A stretch of DNA of 35,802 bases. It comes from Acholeplasmatales bacterium (GTDB lineage: Bacteria; Bacillota_I; Bacilli_A; Acholeplasmatales; Anaeroplasmataceae). The notes under the pieces are model-generated. The model saw nothing but the letters and a program-made list of their open reading frames with translations, ran no database searches and was not told the DNA's origin. The translations under genes were made by a program, and so were the position numbers. Positions 16,040-24,523 of this stretch are shown here, in pieces. Positions within the stretch are counted from its first letter, which is position 1, and each line of letters starts with the position of its first letter. The DNA is taken from positions 1-35,802 of the forward strand of contig JAILPD010000029.1 in the NCBI GenBank assembly GCA_024690445.1, read 5' to 3'.

Positions 16040-17740
16040 TTGTTAGAGTTTAAGAACATTGAAAAAGTAAAAAAGGAAGAAGAACAATTAAAAAATATTA
16101 CTAATGTTTTATCTATCATAAGACTAGTTTTAGCAGTTGCGGCATTAGTATTCTTAATAATTGGTATTTCTTATGAATTTAAAATATATGGTTCAGTAGG
16201 TATTGGTTTAACTATTGTTTTCATCTTATATAGTTTTTTTACAAATAAGTATTATAAAGAATTAGAATTGGTGAAAAATAAGATTTTAACATATGAATCT
16301 CATGAAAAAAGAAGAAAAGGCTTATATCATACATTTAAAGATTCAGGTAAAGACTTATTAAATAAAGAAGATTTTAAAGAATCAGATTTAGACTTATTTG
16401 GCAATCATTCATTATTTCAATATTTATCATCTGCTAAAACCAAATATGGTAGAAATATGCTAAAAGATGCCCTTACAAAAGGTAGCGATACTGATTATAG
16501 AGATTTATGCTATAAATTGGCTGATAATGAAGATACGATAGTATTAGAGTCTAGCGTAAAGAATTTTGAGGGTTCTAAAAATACTGATTATGATTCATTA
16601 TATGAATCTTTAGGAACAAAGATTAATCTAACATTTATGATGATATTTCCTTTATTATCATTTATTGGAATGCTCATATATATTCCATTTATCTTTATAA
16701 GTGGCTTAAATCCTTGGTTTTTAGTTATTTTTGTAGCTATTAATATTGTTTTATGTAAGCTTTGTTTAGTTAATCCAATTTTCTTACTAAACGCAGATTC
16801 ATATTATAGTTTATGTGAAAAATATCTTGATGTTAGAGACGCTTCAAATAGCGTAAATATCGATGATGAATTATATAATTCATTAAAGAAATCATTTAAT
16901 GAAAATTATTCATCTGTAAAGAATACCATGGGTATTTTAAATCTATTAGCATATAGAAAAAATGTTATTTTTAACATTTTAGCTAATGGATTATTTTCAT
17001 TTGATTTTTTCATTATTCTTATTTACAATATGAAAACTAAAAAGCAAGATGGCTTAAAGGAATTCTTTATTTCAGAAGGTCATTTAGAGGTTGCTTTATC
17101 ATTTGCAAATATTGGTATTGATAATAATGTTTATACTAAGGGAGAAGAATCAAATTCAATTAACGCAATTGATATGTATCATCCTTTAGTTAAAAATTGT
17201 ATTTCTAATTCAATTGAAATTAATGGTGGTATTATTCTAACAGGCTCAAACATGAGTGGTAAAACTACATTTATGAGAACATTAGGTATCTGTCAAACAC
17301 TATTTAACGCTAAAGGATTAATACCTGCTTACTCATATTCATCATCTAATATTAATATCTATACTTCCCTAAGAGCTAATGATATGCTAAGTGAAGGAAT
17401 TTCAACATTCTATGCTGAAATATTAAGAATGAAGGATATTAACCAAGCTATTAAGGAAAAGAAGAATCTAATTTTAGTAGATGAAATATTTAAGGGTACA
17501 AACGCAAGTGAAAGAATTGATGCTTCATTTAAGGTAATTGATAAATTAAATTCATTTAATCAATTCTTTATTATATCTACACATGATTTTGAATTATGTA
17601 ATGCTAAAAATATTATGAATTATCATTTCAATGAAACATATCTTGATAATAAGATTTCTTTCGATTACAAGATTAAGATGGGAAAGAGTGAAACAAAAAA
17701 TGCCATCTATTTACTTAAGATGGCAAATATCATAGAGTAG
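16040..17740 (+). CDS. Membrane-embedded MutS-like ATPase
   Basis: 566 residues. The C-terminal part (about 375-566) is a MutS-type ABC ATPase: HPLV motif, P-loop GSNMSGKT (402-409), the STFYAE helix, Walker B LILVDEIFKGT with Glu482, and the switch histidine in IISTHDFEL. The front lacks the mismatch-recognition domain of true MutS and instead has hydrophobic segments at about 27-45, 50-67, 197-221, 225-245 and 309-329, which look transmembrane. It starts with TTG, supported by GGAG 8 bases upstream and the lack of any nearby ATG. Related membrane MutS-like proteins exist in Firmicutes and Bacteroidetes without an agreed function; mismatch repair is doubtful. The last 30 bases overlap the convergent HAD gene. 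Confidence 0.88.
   Translation: MLEFKNIEKVKKEEEQLKNITNVLSIIRLVLAVAALVFLIIGISYEFKIYGSVGIGLTIVFILYSFFTNKYYKELELVKNKILTYESHEKRRKGLYHTFKDSGKDLLNKEDFKESDLDLFGNHSLFQYLSSAKTKYGRNMLKDALTKGSDTDYRDLCYKLADNEDTIVLESSVKNFEGSKNTDYDSLYESLGTKINLTFMMIFPLLSFIGMLIYIPFIFISGLNPWFLVIFVAINIVLCKLCLVNPIFLLNADSYYSLCEKYLDVRDASNSVNIDDELYNSLKKSFNENYSSVKNTMGILNLLAYRKNVIFNILANGLFSFDFFIILIYNMKTKKQDGLKEFFISEGHLEVALSFANIGIDNNVYTKGEESNSINAIDMYHPLVKNCISNSIEINGGIILTGSNMSGKTTFMRTLGICQTLFNAKGLIPAYSYSSSNINIYTSLRANDMLSEGISTFYAEILRMKDINQAIKEKKNLILVDEIFKGTNASERIDASFKVIDKLNSFNQFFIISTHDFELCNAKNIMNYHFNETYLDNKISFDYKIKMGKSETKNAIYLLKMANIIE
17695..17725 (-). terminator. Terminator of the HAD gene, embedded in the MutS-like coding sequence
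   Basis: On the - strand TGCCATCT (17725-17718) pairs with AGATGGCA (17708-17701) around a 9-base loop that contains the HAD gene's TAA, followed by six T residues (17700-17695). On the + strand the same bases are sense codons of the MutS-like gene and there is no T-tail. Confidence 0.75.
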
Positions 17741-18478
17741 CTTAATAGCTCCTCCATTATCATTATCAAATTCAGATATATAATCAGCTATTTCTTTTAA
17801 TTTTGAATCAGCATTTTGCATAGCAATTTTAATATCACATTTTGATATCATATCAATATCATAATAGGAGTCAGATACTCCTATTATTTTTTTGTTCGCA
17901 TATTCGTCTTTTAAAAGATAATAAGCATCTGATTTAGAAACTGAATCTCTATATATTGTAATAACTTCTCTATATCTATCAGAAGAGATTACACGATAAT
18001 TTAATTCTAGTGACTCAATTTTTTTAATAAACTTCATTGCGGCAGTTTTCTTAATTACAAATGTAATAGAAGGTAAATCAAATTCTAGCTTATCGCTAAT
18101 ATAGCTTTCCTTTTTAGGATATAATATCTTAATTCTTTCATGATATTTAAATATAAATGCTTTTTCATTAAACTCGCCAAAGGCAGTATAAATAAATTCA
18201 TTATATTCTAAAATTAAGCGATTAATTAATATTTTAGGTATTAAATTAGTAATAATTTTATTATTAATTTGGGCGATTCCACTAGATGAAGATACGATAT
18301 CTATATTTAAATCATATTTAGATTTGAAATCTAATAATGAATTATAGCTAGAAGAAGAAACGATACAAACATTGTTTCCTTTTTCTATTATTTCCTTTAA
18401 TAAGACTAGATCATTTTTATCTATTGAACCATCGCTTCTAATTAATGTTCCGTCAAAATCTGATAATATAGAATACAT
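17711..18478 (-). CDS. HAD-superfamily (Cof/type IIB-like) phosphatase
   Basis: 255 residues. Motif I SDFDGTLI is at the N-terminus with the nucleophile and acid aspartates. Motif II is probably the CIVSSSS serine cluster, and motif III is Lys in VSKSDAYYLL. Motif IV is GVSDSYYDIDMI, where both metal-binding Asp residues are kept but the usual GDSxND has Gly-to-Ser and Asn-to-Tyr changes. The middle (about 85-180) is the type IIB cap. Such enzymes hydrolyse sugar phosphates, PLP or nucleotide monophosphates; the substrate cannot be read from the sequence. It has its own promoter and a candidate CcpA site over the -35, which would fit a sugar-phosphate role. It converges on and overlaps the MutS-like gene by 30 bases. 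Confidence 0.88.
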   Translation of the reverse strand: MYSILSDFDGTLIRSDGSIDKNDLVLLKEIIEKGNNVCIVSSSSYNSLLDFKSKYDLNIDIVSSSSGIAQINNKIITNLIPKILINRLILEYNEFIYTAFGEFNEKAFIFKYHERIKILYPKKESYISDKLEFDLPSITFVIKKTAAMKFIKKIESLELNYRVISSDRYREVITIYRDSVSKSDAYYLLKDEYANKKIIGVSDSYYDIDMISKCDIKIAMQNADSKLKEIADYISEFDNDNGGAIKLLYDICHLK

Positions 18479-18494
18479 TTAAATCACCAATTAA

Positions 18495-18523
18495 ATTATA
18501 TATAATATTTCACAACTATTCAA
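18495..18523 (-). promoter_or_regulatory. Promoter of the HAD phosphatase gene
   Basis: On the - strand: TTGAAT (18523-18518), 17 bases, TATAAT (18500-18495), then a short leader with GGTGA before the ATG ending at 18478. Confidence 0.72.
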
Positions 18524-18536
18524 GTAAGCGTTTTCT
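18522..18536. promoter_or_regulatory. Candidate catabolite-responsive element (CcpA cre site)
   Basis: AAGTAAGCGTTTTCT matches the cre consensus WTGWAARCGYWWWCW at 14 of 15 positions (the second base is A instead of T). It overlaps the -35 box of the - strand HAD promoter, where binding would repress, and lies just upstream of the + strand promoter at 18540. No ccpA gene is in the window. Confidence 0.5.
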
Positions 18537-18539
18537 CGT

Positions 18540-18567
18540 TTGAAATGAAACTTTCTTAGATTATATT
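18540..18567 (+). promoter_or_regulatory. Promoter of the membrane-anchor / ftsK operon
   Basis: TTGAAA (18540-18545), 16 bases, TATATT (18562-18567). It gives a leader of about 50 bases before the ATG at 18628. A TATAAT at 18605-18610 is too close to the ribosome site to be the -10. Confidence 0.6.
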
Positions 18568-18627
18568 GTTTTACTTTAATTTTTTAGGCAATTATTATAT
18601 ACTATATAATAAGGTGGTGTAGTTTGT

Positions 18628-19575
18628 ATGTTCTTATTTAAAGTTCTTTGGATAATTGAAATAAACTATCAGACTATATTGTCTTTTGTGTTAGGTATAG
18701 TTACAGGGTTTATTCTATTATTGTTAATATATGGAATTATAGTTTTAAATTCTTTAAGAGATGTAAAATTTACTAAAGTTGACCCAACTGATACATTAAC
18801 AGAACAAGAAGCTAAGCAAATGATTGAGCAAGCTATTATCGATTTTAAGGATAAGACTAAAAGAGGTAGTAAATCAAAAAGTGCTCATTTTAAAGTTTTA
18901 TGCCAAGATTTAGTCTATGGTATAGCTTCTAGATTCTTCCCTAAATCTAAATATCCACTTGCTGAAATATCTGTAAGCGAGGCTATAAAGCTTTTAGGTT
19001 ATATTCAAGCTAGGCTAGATGAGATATTAGATCGTAAGGGTGTTAGATTATTAAAGAGATTTAGAATATCTACAATAATTGATATTTCACTTAACACTAA
19101 AAAGGTAACTGAAAATAAAGCATTTAAAGTCACAAAGAGAATGGCTAAAACTACAGGTGTTGTAACAAAGGTATTAAGTGTTATCAATCCTATAAACTTT
19201 TTTAGAAAGGTTGTTATTGAAACAACATTATCTAAGGTAACAAATAAGCTATATATGATTGCATTATCAATTGTTGGTGAGGAAGCATTTAAAATTTATT
19301 CTAAGGCAGTATTAAAAGAAGAATTACAAATTGAAAGTAATGTCGATGAATTAATTGAATCATTAAATGACGATTTTAATGATGCTAAGCTTGAAGCTGC
19401 TGGTGAAGTATCACCAGAAAAAGATGATGATAAAGCTAGATTTAGAACAAGTAATTTAGTTATGAGTTCTAGTGAATCAAAGCGTGAATTAAATTATGAT
19501 TCTAATCAGAAGTTTTTAGAAATAAAGAAAGATGAGGAAACAGAAGATGTTCAAGAAAAAGAAAAAGCTAATTGA
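18628..19575 (+). CDS. Single-pass membrane protein of unknown function, next to ftsK
   Basis: I do not recognise a family. 315 residues. One strong hydrophobic segment (about 17-41) is followed by Arg44, Lys47 and Lys50, so the long C-terminal part should be cytoplasmic. Residues about 58-240 are helical and basic, including a Lys-rich stretch around KDKTKRGSKSKSAHFKV and NKAFKVTKRMAKTTGVVTKV. The last 70 residues are acidic and probably disordered (EKDDDKA, KKDEETEDVQEKEKAN). AAGGTGGTG precedes the ATG. Its 3' end overlaps the ftsK motor gene by 29 bases, implying coupled synthesis. Because that motor has no membrane domain, this protein may be its membrane anchor or partner; this is inference from position and topology only. 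Confidence 0.82.
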   Translation: MFLFKVLWIIEINYQTILSFVLGIVTGFILLLLIYGIIVLNSLRDVKFTKVDPTDTLTEQEAKQMIEQAIIDFKDKTKRGSKSKSAHFKVLCQDLVYGIASRFFPKSKYPLAEISVSEAIKLLGYIQARLDEILDRKGVRLLKRFRISTIIDISLNTKKVTENKAFKVTKRMAKTTGVVTKVLSVINPINFFRKVVIETTLSKVTNKLYMIALSIVGEEAFKIYSKAVLKEELQIESNVDELIESLNDDFNDAKLEAAGEVSPEKDDDKARFRTSNLVMSSSESKRELNYDSNQKFLEIKKDEETEDVQEKEKAN

Positions 19576-22024
19576 ATATGAAGATGATAAGTTTGAGATT
19601 TATCAGATTGCATATCCTAAGCCATTAAATGAGCAAGGCTTTCAGTTCTTAAAAAGTGAAGTAGCTTCACCAATTTTTGGTTCTAAGATTCCTGATAGAA
19701 TTTCATATACTGATAATAAGGGTATGGTGGATGCTGATTATAATTACGATTATGTAAGAAATGAAGAATTAAAGCATTTATCAAAAGAAGATATTATTGA
19801 AAGATTTGGTTCTGAATATCATGAATTCCAAATTTTAAATAATGAAGAGATTGCTAAATATGCAGGTACTGATGTTCCTAAACCAGATCCTAAGGTTGAG
19901 GTTGAAAATGAGGTTGTTATCGATAAAAAGAAAAAGGAAGACTCATTTGTTACTTCAATTGATGAATTAATGGATGAAGTAAATGAAACTAAAGAACCTG
20001 ACTTAGAAAATCAAGATGAAGAATTTAAGATTAATGTTATGGCAGATGATTCTAATGAGATTTCATATAATAGCTTTGATGAGTCTATGCCTAAGGTAGA
20101 AACTAAATCTATTCCTTCATTCTTACAAAGTGAAGCTAAGCCTTCTAAGGTAGAAACTGGCGATTTATCATTCTCTTTTGATGATGAAAAGAGCGATGAT
20201 ATTTCATTTGATGATATTCCAACTATGGAAGCTCCTGAAATTCATTTTGAGGCTAGAAATAACGCTCCTGTAGATAGAAATATTACTATTGAAGAAGCTA
20301 TGAGAAGAGCAGAAAATAATGAATTCCCTAACTTAATGAGTGGTGATGTTGGTTCTAACAGACCTGGCTTTGCGGTTGAAACTGATGATAAGGATTATAC
20401 TGAACCAGTAATTTTAAGACCACAACCTAGACCTGAAGAAGTGAAGGCTGATGATATTAAGGTTCAAGAAAAACCAAAGCCTGTTGTAAGACCTATGGCT
20501 AAAGCAGAGCCTAAGAAGACTTTAAAGGAAGTTACTGTTACTGGTAATGATTATTCTAATTATTCAGTACCTTACGATGAAATCTTTAGAAAGTCAACAT
20601 CTGGTAATGATTCACATCCGGCTTGGCTTGAGGCTAAAAAGGAAATTATCAATGATACATTAAAAGAATTTAATATTGGTGGTGAAGTAATTAATTATAC
20701 AAAGGGTCCTGCCTTCACATTATATGAAATCATGCTTGATGCTGGTGTTAATGTAAAGAAGGTTAATCAAATTAAGGATAACTTTGCTATGAAACTTGAG
20801 GTTAAATCACTTCGTATCTTATCACCTATTCCAGGAAGAAATACTGTTGGTATTGAAGCGCCAAACGATAAGGCTGATGCAGTACCATTTGGTGATATTA
20901 TTACTGAGGAGTGGTTACATGATGGTAAGCCACTTAATGTAGCACTTGGTAAGCTAATTGATAACTCACCTTTATACCAAAACATTTATAACATGCCACA
21001 CGCATTAATTGCCGGTGCGACTCAATCAGGTAAGTCAGTATCATTAAATACAATTTTAATGTCACTATTAATTAAGAATTCACCTGAGGATTTAAAGTTA
21101 ATTATTGTTGACCCTAAGATGGTTGAATTTACATTATATGAAAATATTCCACATCTTGCTACACCTATTATTTCTGATTCTATGCTAGCAACTGAGGCAT
21201 TACATTGGTGTGTTGAGGAAATGGATAGAAGATATGATGTATTAAGACGTTTTAGAGTAAAGAATGCTGGTGACTATTTACAAAAGAGAAAAGAAGACCC
21301 ATCAATGCCACCACTTCCTTATATCGTTGTTGTTATTGATGAGTTTAATGACTTAGTTATGACTTCTGGTGCAGAAGTACAGGATTATATCGTAAGATTA
21401 GCTCAAAAAGCAAGAGCTGCTGGTATGCATGTTATTTTAGCAACACAGCGTCCTACAACAAATGTTATCAATGGTACAATTAAGGCAAATATTCCATGCC
21501 GTATTGCCTTTAGAGTAGCATCTTCAATGGACTCTATGGTTATTCTAGACCAGGTTGGAGCTGAAGAATTGTTAGGACGTGGTGATATGTTAATTGTTAA
21601 CCAAGGTGCTCCAGTTAGAGCACAGGGAGCATATCTATCTGATGACGAAATTGAAGGCTTATGCGATTATTTAACTTCTAAATACATGCCTGATTATATT
21701 TTCAGTAATGAGGATTTAAAGAAGAGAGTATCAAAATCATCTGATTCATTCGGCGGAAAAGGTGGAGATGATATCGCAGAAGATGTATTATATGAAGTTG
21801 CTAAATTCTGTGTTGAGCAACAAACTTGCTCAATTAATGCAATTCAACAATCATTCAATATGGGCTTTAATAAGGCTTCAAAGGTTGTTGGTATTTTAGA
21901 GGATAGAGGAATTGTATCTCCTAAACAAGGAACAAAGCCTCGTGCTATCTTACTTGAACTTGACGAAGTAGACCAAATGTTTGGTTATGAGTCAAGTAAT
22001 TATGAATTAGAGGATGAAGAATAA
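19547..22024 (+). CDS. ftsK: FtsK/SpoIIIE-type DNA translocase lacking a membrane domain
   Basis: 825 residues. The C-terminal half is a complete FtsK motor: an alpha segment (about 355-480, with NIGGEVINYTKGPAFTLYEI), the RecA-like beta domain with Walker A GATQSGKS (490-497), VDPKMVEF, Walker B VVVIDEFNDL (about 595) and LATQRPTTNVINGTIKANIP, and a winged-helix gamma domain (about 750-815, SFNMGFNKASKVVGILEDRG) that reads DNA polarity signals. The first 340 residues are acidic and proline-containing, start with a poly-lysine stretch, and contain no hydrophobic segment. Normal FtsK/SpoIIIE has about four N-terminal membrane helices. It pumps double-stranded DNA during division or chromosome segregation. 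GAGG 9 bases upstream supports the ATG at 19547 over one at 19532. Confidence 0.93.
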   Translation: MFKKKKKLIEYEDDKFEIYQIAYPKPLNEQGFQFLKSEVASPIFGSKIPDRISYTDNKGMVDADYNYDYVRNEELKHLSKEDIIERFGSEYHEFQILNNEEIAKYAGTDVPKPDPKVEVENEVVIDKKKKEDSFVTSIDELMDEVNETKEPDLENQDEEFKINVMADDSNEISYNSFDESMPKVETKSIPSFLQSEAKPSKVETGDLSFSFDDEKSDDISFDDIPTMEAPEIHFEARNNAPVDRNITIEEAMRRAENNEFPNLMSGDVGSNRPGFAVETDDKDYTEPVILRPQPRPEEVKADDIKVQEKPKPVVRPMAKAEPKKTLKEVTVTGNDYSNYSVPYDEIFRKSTSGNDSHPAWLEAKKEIINDTLKEFNIGGEVINYTKGPAFTLYEIMLDAGVNVKKVNQIKDNFAMKLEVKSLRILSPIPGRNTVGIEAPNDKADAVPFGDIITEEWLHDGKPLNVALGKLIDNSPLYQNIYNMPHALIAGATQSGKSVSLNTILMSLLIKNSPEDLKLIIVDPKMVEFTLYENIPHLATPIISDSMLATEALHWCVEEMDRRYDVLRRFRVKNAGDYLQKRKEDPSMPPLPYIVVVIDEFNDLVMTSGAEVQDYIVRLAQKARAAGMHVILATQRPTTNVINGTIKANIPCRIAFRVASSMDSMVILDQVGAEELLGRGDMLIVNQGAPVRAQGAYLSDDEIEGLCDYLTSKYMPDYIFSNEDLKKRVSKSSDSFGGKGGDDIAEDVLYEVAKFCVEQQTCSINAIQQSFNMGFNKASKVVGILEDRGIVSPKQGTKPRAILLELDEVDQMFGYESSNYELEDEE

Positions 22025-22027
22025 TTT

Positions 22028-22876
22028 ATGGAACAAAATGATGAAATACTAGAAGACAAAGAGAAAAAAGTAAAGACTAAAAAGAGATTTTTAATTACAT
22101 ATTCCATTTGGTTTTTTGTAATTTTCATCATTTTTGTTCTTACTTTAGTATTCTTTAATAGATTATTAGTATTCGGCAAAATCTTTTATAATTATGGTGG
22201 ATTCTTTCAAATAACTGGATTAATCCTATACATAATAGCTTTATTTGCATTGCTATTGTATTATGGTTATACATTTACAATAATAATGATGAAAAGACAA
22301 AAACATGAAGATTGGTATCCTAAGGTTTCTAAACTTTTTGCTAGATTAGATTTAACATCATTTATTTGTAAATGTATTACAATATTGCTATTTATATTTA
22401 TATTTATGTTTAACCCTTGTACAGTTGAGGGTGATTCTATGGAGGATACAGTACACGCCTCAGATAGAATAGTTACATCATCTTTTACTAAATTAGATAA
22501 AGATGATATTATCGTTTTTGATGCTTCAAATTATAGTCACGCTGAGGCTTTCTACATTAAAAGAATAGTTGCCATGGAAAATGATAAGATATCATATATT
22601 GATGGTGAATTATATGTTAATGATGTAAAGGAATCACGTGGTAATGTTACTAAAACAGAATATAGAAACTTAATGAATTCAGCTTTATCTATTAAGGGTT
22701 CAGAAGAAACAAGTGAGATTATCTCTGTAACAATCCCAAAGAATAAAATCGTAGTATTAGGAGATAATAGAAGAAATTCATATGATTCTAGAATGTTTGG
22801 TTTAATAGATGAAAGTGATGTATATGGAGAAGTAATCATTAGATTATTCCCATTTAGTGGATTTAAGTTTTTTTAA
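22028..22876 (+). CDS. lepB: Signal peptidase I (S26 family) with extra N-terminal membrane segments
   Basis: 282 residues. Catalytic Ser137 is in VEGDSMED and the general base Lys178 in YIKRIVAMENDKI. The substrate-site box VLGDNRRNSYDSRMFG follows near the C-terminus. It removes signal peptides from exported proteins on the outer face of the membrane. Hydrophobic segments at about 22-44 and 60-88 precede the usual anchor just before the catalytic Ser (about 112-130), so there are three membrane spans rather than the single one of B. subtilis SipS. The ATG comes 3 bases after the ftsK stop. The GAGG in the end of ftsK is rather far, so coupling is likely. I see nothing lacking for activity. 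Confidence 0.9.
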   Translation: MEQNDEILEDKEKKVKTKKRFLITYSIWFFVIFIIFVLTLVFFNRLLVFGKIFYNYGGFFQITGLILYIIALFALLLYYGYTFTIIMMKRQKHEDWYPKVSKLFARLDLTSFICKCITILLFIFIFMFNPCTVEGDSMEDTVHASDRIVTSSFTKLDKDDIIVFDASNYSHAEAFYIKRIVAMENDKISYIDGELYVNDVKESRGNVTKTEYRNLMNSALSIKGSEETSEIISVTIPKNKIVVLGDNRRNSYDSRMFGLIDESDVYGEVIIRLFPFSGFKFF

Positions 22877-22898
22877 AAAATAGTTAGGATTGATTTAA

Positions 22899-23756
22899 AT
22901 GAGTGAAGGAAAAGTAATTCAATGGTTCCCTGGTCATATGGCCAAGGCTAGAAGAGAAATAACTGAATCTTTAGCAAAAGTAGATGTTATTTTTGAGCTT
23001 TATGATGCTAGAATCCCTTTTTCAAGTAAAAATCCAATGGTTGATGAAATAGTTAAAAATAAGCCAAGGGTTGTGCTTTTAAATAAGGCAAAGATTGCAG
23101 ACCCTAAGGTTACTAAGCTTTGGATTAGTCATTATGAAAAAAGAGGTATATTAGCATTAGATATTGATTCTGTTACTGGTTATAATATCAACAAGATTAA
23201 TCAATATGCAAAGCTAGCCTTAAAGGAAGTATTTGAAAAAAGAGAAAAAAGAGGAATAATGAGTAAAACTATTAAGGCTATGATTATTGGTATTCCTAAT
23301 GTCGGTAAATCAACATTAATCAATAAGCTAGCAAATAGAAAAGCTACTCAAGTTGGAGATAAGCCTGGTGTTACTAAATCTCAAACATGGATTAAGGTAA
23401 CTGAGGATTTATTCTTACTTGATACTCCAGGTATATTATGGCCAAAGTTTGAGGATCAAATGGTTGGTGTTAAGCTTGCTATGGCTGGATCAATTAAAGA
23501 TGATATACTAAATTTGGAGGAGATTACTCTTAAATCAATTGAATACATAAAAGATAATTATCCAACTAATTTAATTGAACGTTATAATTTAGATAAATTA
23601 AGTGATATTACTGAAGAAATATTGGATGATATTTGTAAAAAGAGAGGCTGCCTATTAAAGGGTGGAGAATATGATTATTCAAGAGCTTCAGTAATGTTTA
23701 TGAATGACCTTAGAAATACAAGAATCGGGTGTATGAGCTATGAAAAACCAGAATAA
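22899..23756 (+). CDS. rbgA: Ribosome biogenesis GTPase YlqF/RbgA
   Basis: 285 residues. A circularly permuted GTPase: the G4 motif (LLNKAKIADP) comes before G1 (GIPNVGKSTLINKL), then G2/G3 (KPGVTKSQ, LLDTPGILWP). The N-terminus has the family hallmark QWFPGHMAKARREI. The C-terminal helical domain (about 190-285) contains KKRGCLLKGGEYDYSRA. RbgA promotes a late step of 50S assembly in Firmicutes, including uptake of L16. AGGATTG precedes the ATG. The gene overlaps rnhB by 17 bases, an arrangement (rbgA-rnhB) common in Bacilli. Confidence 0.96.
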   Translation: MSEGKVIQWFPGHMAKARREITESLAKVDVIFELYDARIPFSSKNPMVDEIVKNKPRVVLLNKAKIADPKVTKLWISHYEKRGILALDIDSVTGYNINKINQYAKLALKEVFEKREKRGIMSKTIKAMIIGIPNVGKSTLINKLANRKATQVGDKPGVTKSQTWIKVTEDLFLLDTPGILWPKFEDQMVGVKLAMAGSIKDDILNLEEITLKSIEYIKDNYPTNLIERYNLDKLSDITEEILDDICKKRGCLLKGGEYDYSRASVMFMNDLRNTRIGCMSYEKPE

Positions 23757-24414
23757 AGAAGAAATCAATCTATATCATTATGAAGAAGAATTATATGATA
23801 GTGGATATAAGAATGTATGTGGAATTGATGAGGCAGGTAGAGGTCCATTAGCTGGTCCTGTTGTCGTTGCAGCATGTATTATGCCACCATTCTTAAGAAT
23901 TGAAGGTATCAATGATTCTAAGCAATTATCTGAAAAGAAAAGAGAAGAATTATATAAGATAATTGTTAAAGAGGCTTTAGCTTATTCAATAGTTTTCATT
24001 AATGAAAAGGATATAGATGAATTAAATATCTTAAACGCAACTAAAAAGGGTATGCTTAAATGCTTAGAGGAATTAAAGGTTAATCCAGATTATGTTTTAA
24101 TTGACGCTGTTGACCTTGGAGAATTAAAGATTGAATCTAAGGCAATTGTTCATGGAGACGCCTTATCTGCCTCAATAGCTGCAGCTTCAATATTGGCTAA
24201 GGTATCAAGAGATCATTATATGGAAGCTATGGATAAGAAATATCCTAATTATGGCTTTGCAAGACATAAGGGATATGGTACTAAGGCGCATTTAGAGGCT
24301 TTAGAAAAGTATGGCCCATGTGCTATTCATAGAAAGACTTTTACACCAGTAAATAAATATTTTTCTAAACAATTATCACTAGATTTAGATATAGAAGATA
24401 AAAACGAAGATTAA
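23740..24414 (+). CDS. rnhB: Ribonuclease HII
   Basis: 224 residues. It cuts the RNA strand of RNA:DNA hybrids and single ribonucleotides in DNA. The catalytic Asp30 and Glu31 lie in CGIDEAGRGPLAGPVV. A further Asp is in YVLIDAVDLG and another in SRDHYMEAMDKKYPNYGFARHKGYGT, the conserved RNase HII helix region. The short N-terminal extension (about 1-25) is acidic. GGGTG at 23728-23732 within rbgA supports the ATG at 23740, and the 17-base overlap implies coupled expression. It ends at a strong terminator that closes the run starting at 18628. Confidence 0.96.
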   Translation: MKNQNKEEINLYHYEEELYDSGYKNVCGIDEAGRGPLAGPVVVAACIMPPFLRIEGINDSKQLSEKKREELYKIIVKEALAYSIVFINEKDIDELNILNATKKGMLKCLEELKVNPDYVLIDAVDLGELKIESKAIVHGDALSASIAAASILAKVSRDHYMEAMDKKYPNYGFARHKGYGTKAHLEALEKYGPCAIHRKTFTPVNKYFSKQLSLDLDIEDKNED

Positions 24415-24439
24415 AGCACTAATGTGCTTTTTTTCTTTT
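24413..24439 (+). terminator. Terminator after rnhB
   Basis: AAAGCAC (24413-24419) pairs with GTGCTTT (24424-24430), loop TAAT, tail TTTTCTTTT. Confidence 0.85.
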
Positions 24440-24472
24440 AAAGTTCATAAACTGCTGGTCATTTTTACGTTA

Positions 24473-24501
24473 TTGAAGCCAATTTAATTATTTGATATAA
24501 T
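24473..24501 (+). promoter_or_regulatory. Promoter of the dCMP deaminase operon
   Basis: TTGAAG (24473-24478), 17 bases, TATAAT (24496-24501) with TGA just upstream (extended -10). The leader is only about 15 bases. Confidence 0.75.
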
Positions 24502-24523
24502 TAAATAGTTGAAAGGTTCGGTG

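Noticed and set aside
18605..18610. TATAAT as the -10 of the 18628 gene
   Set aside because: It would start the transcript within the ribosome site at 18611-18619, and no -35 is correctly spaced. The pair at 18540/18562 fits better.
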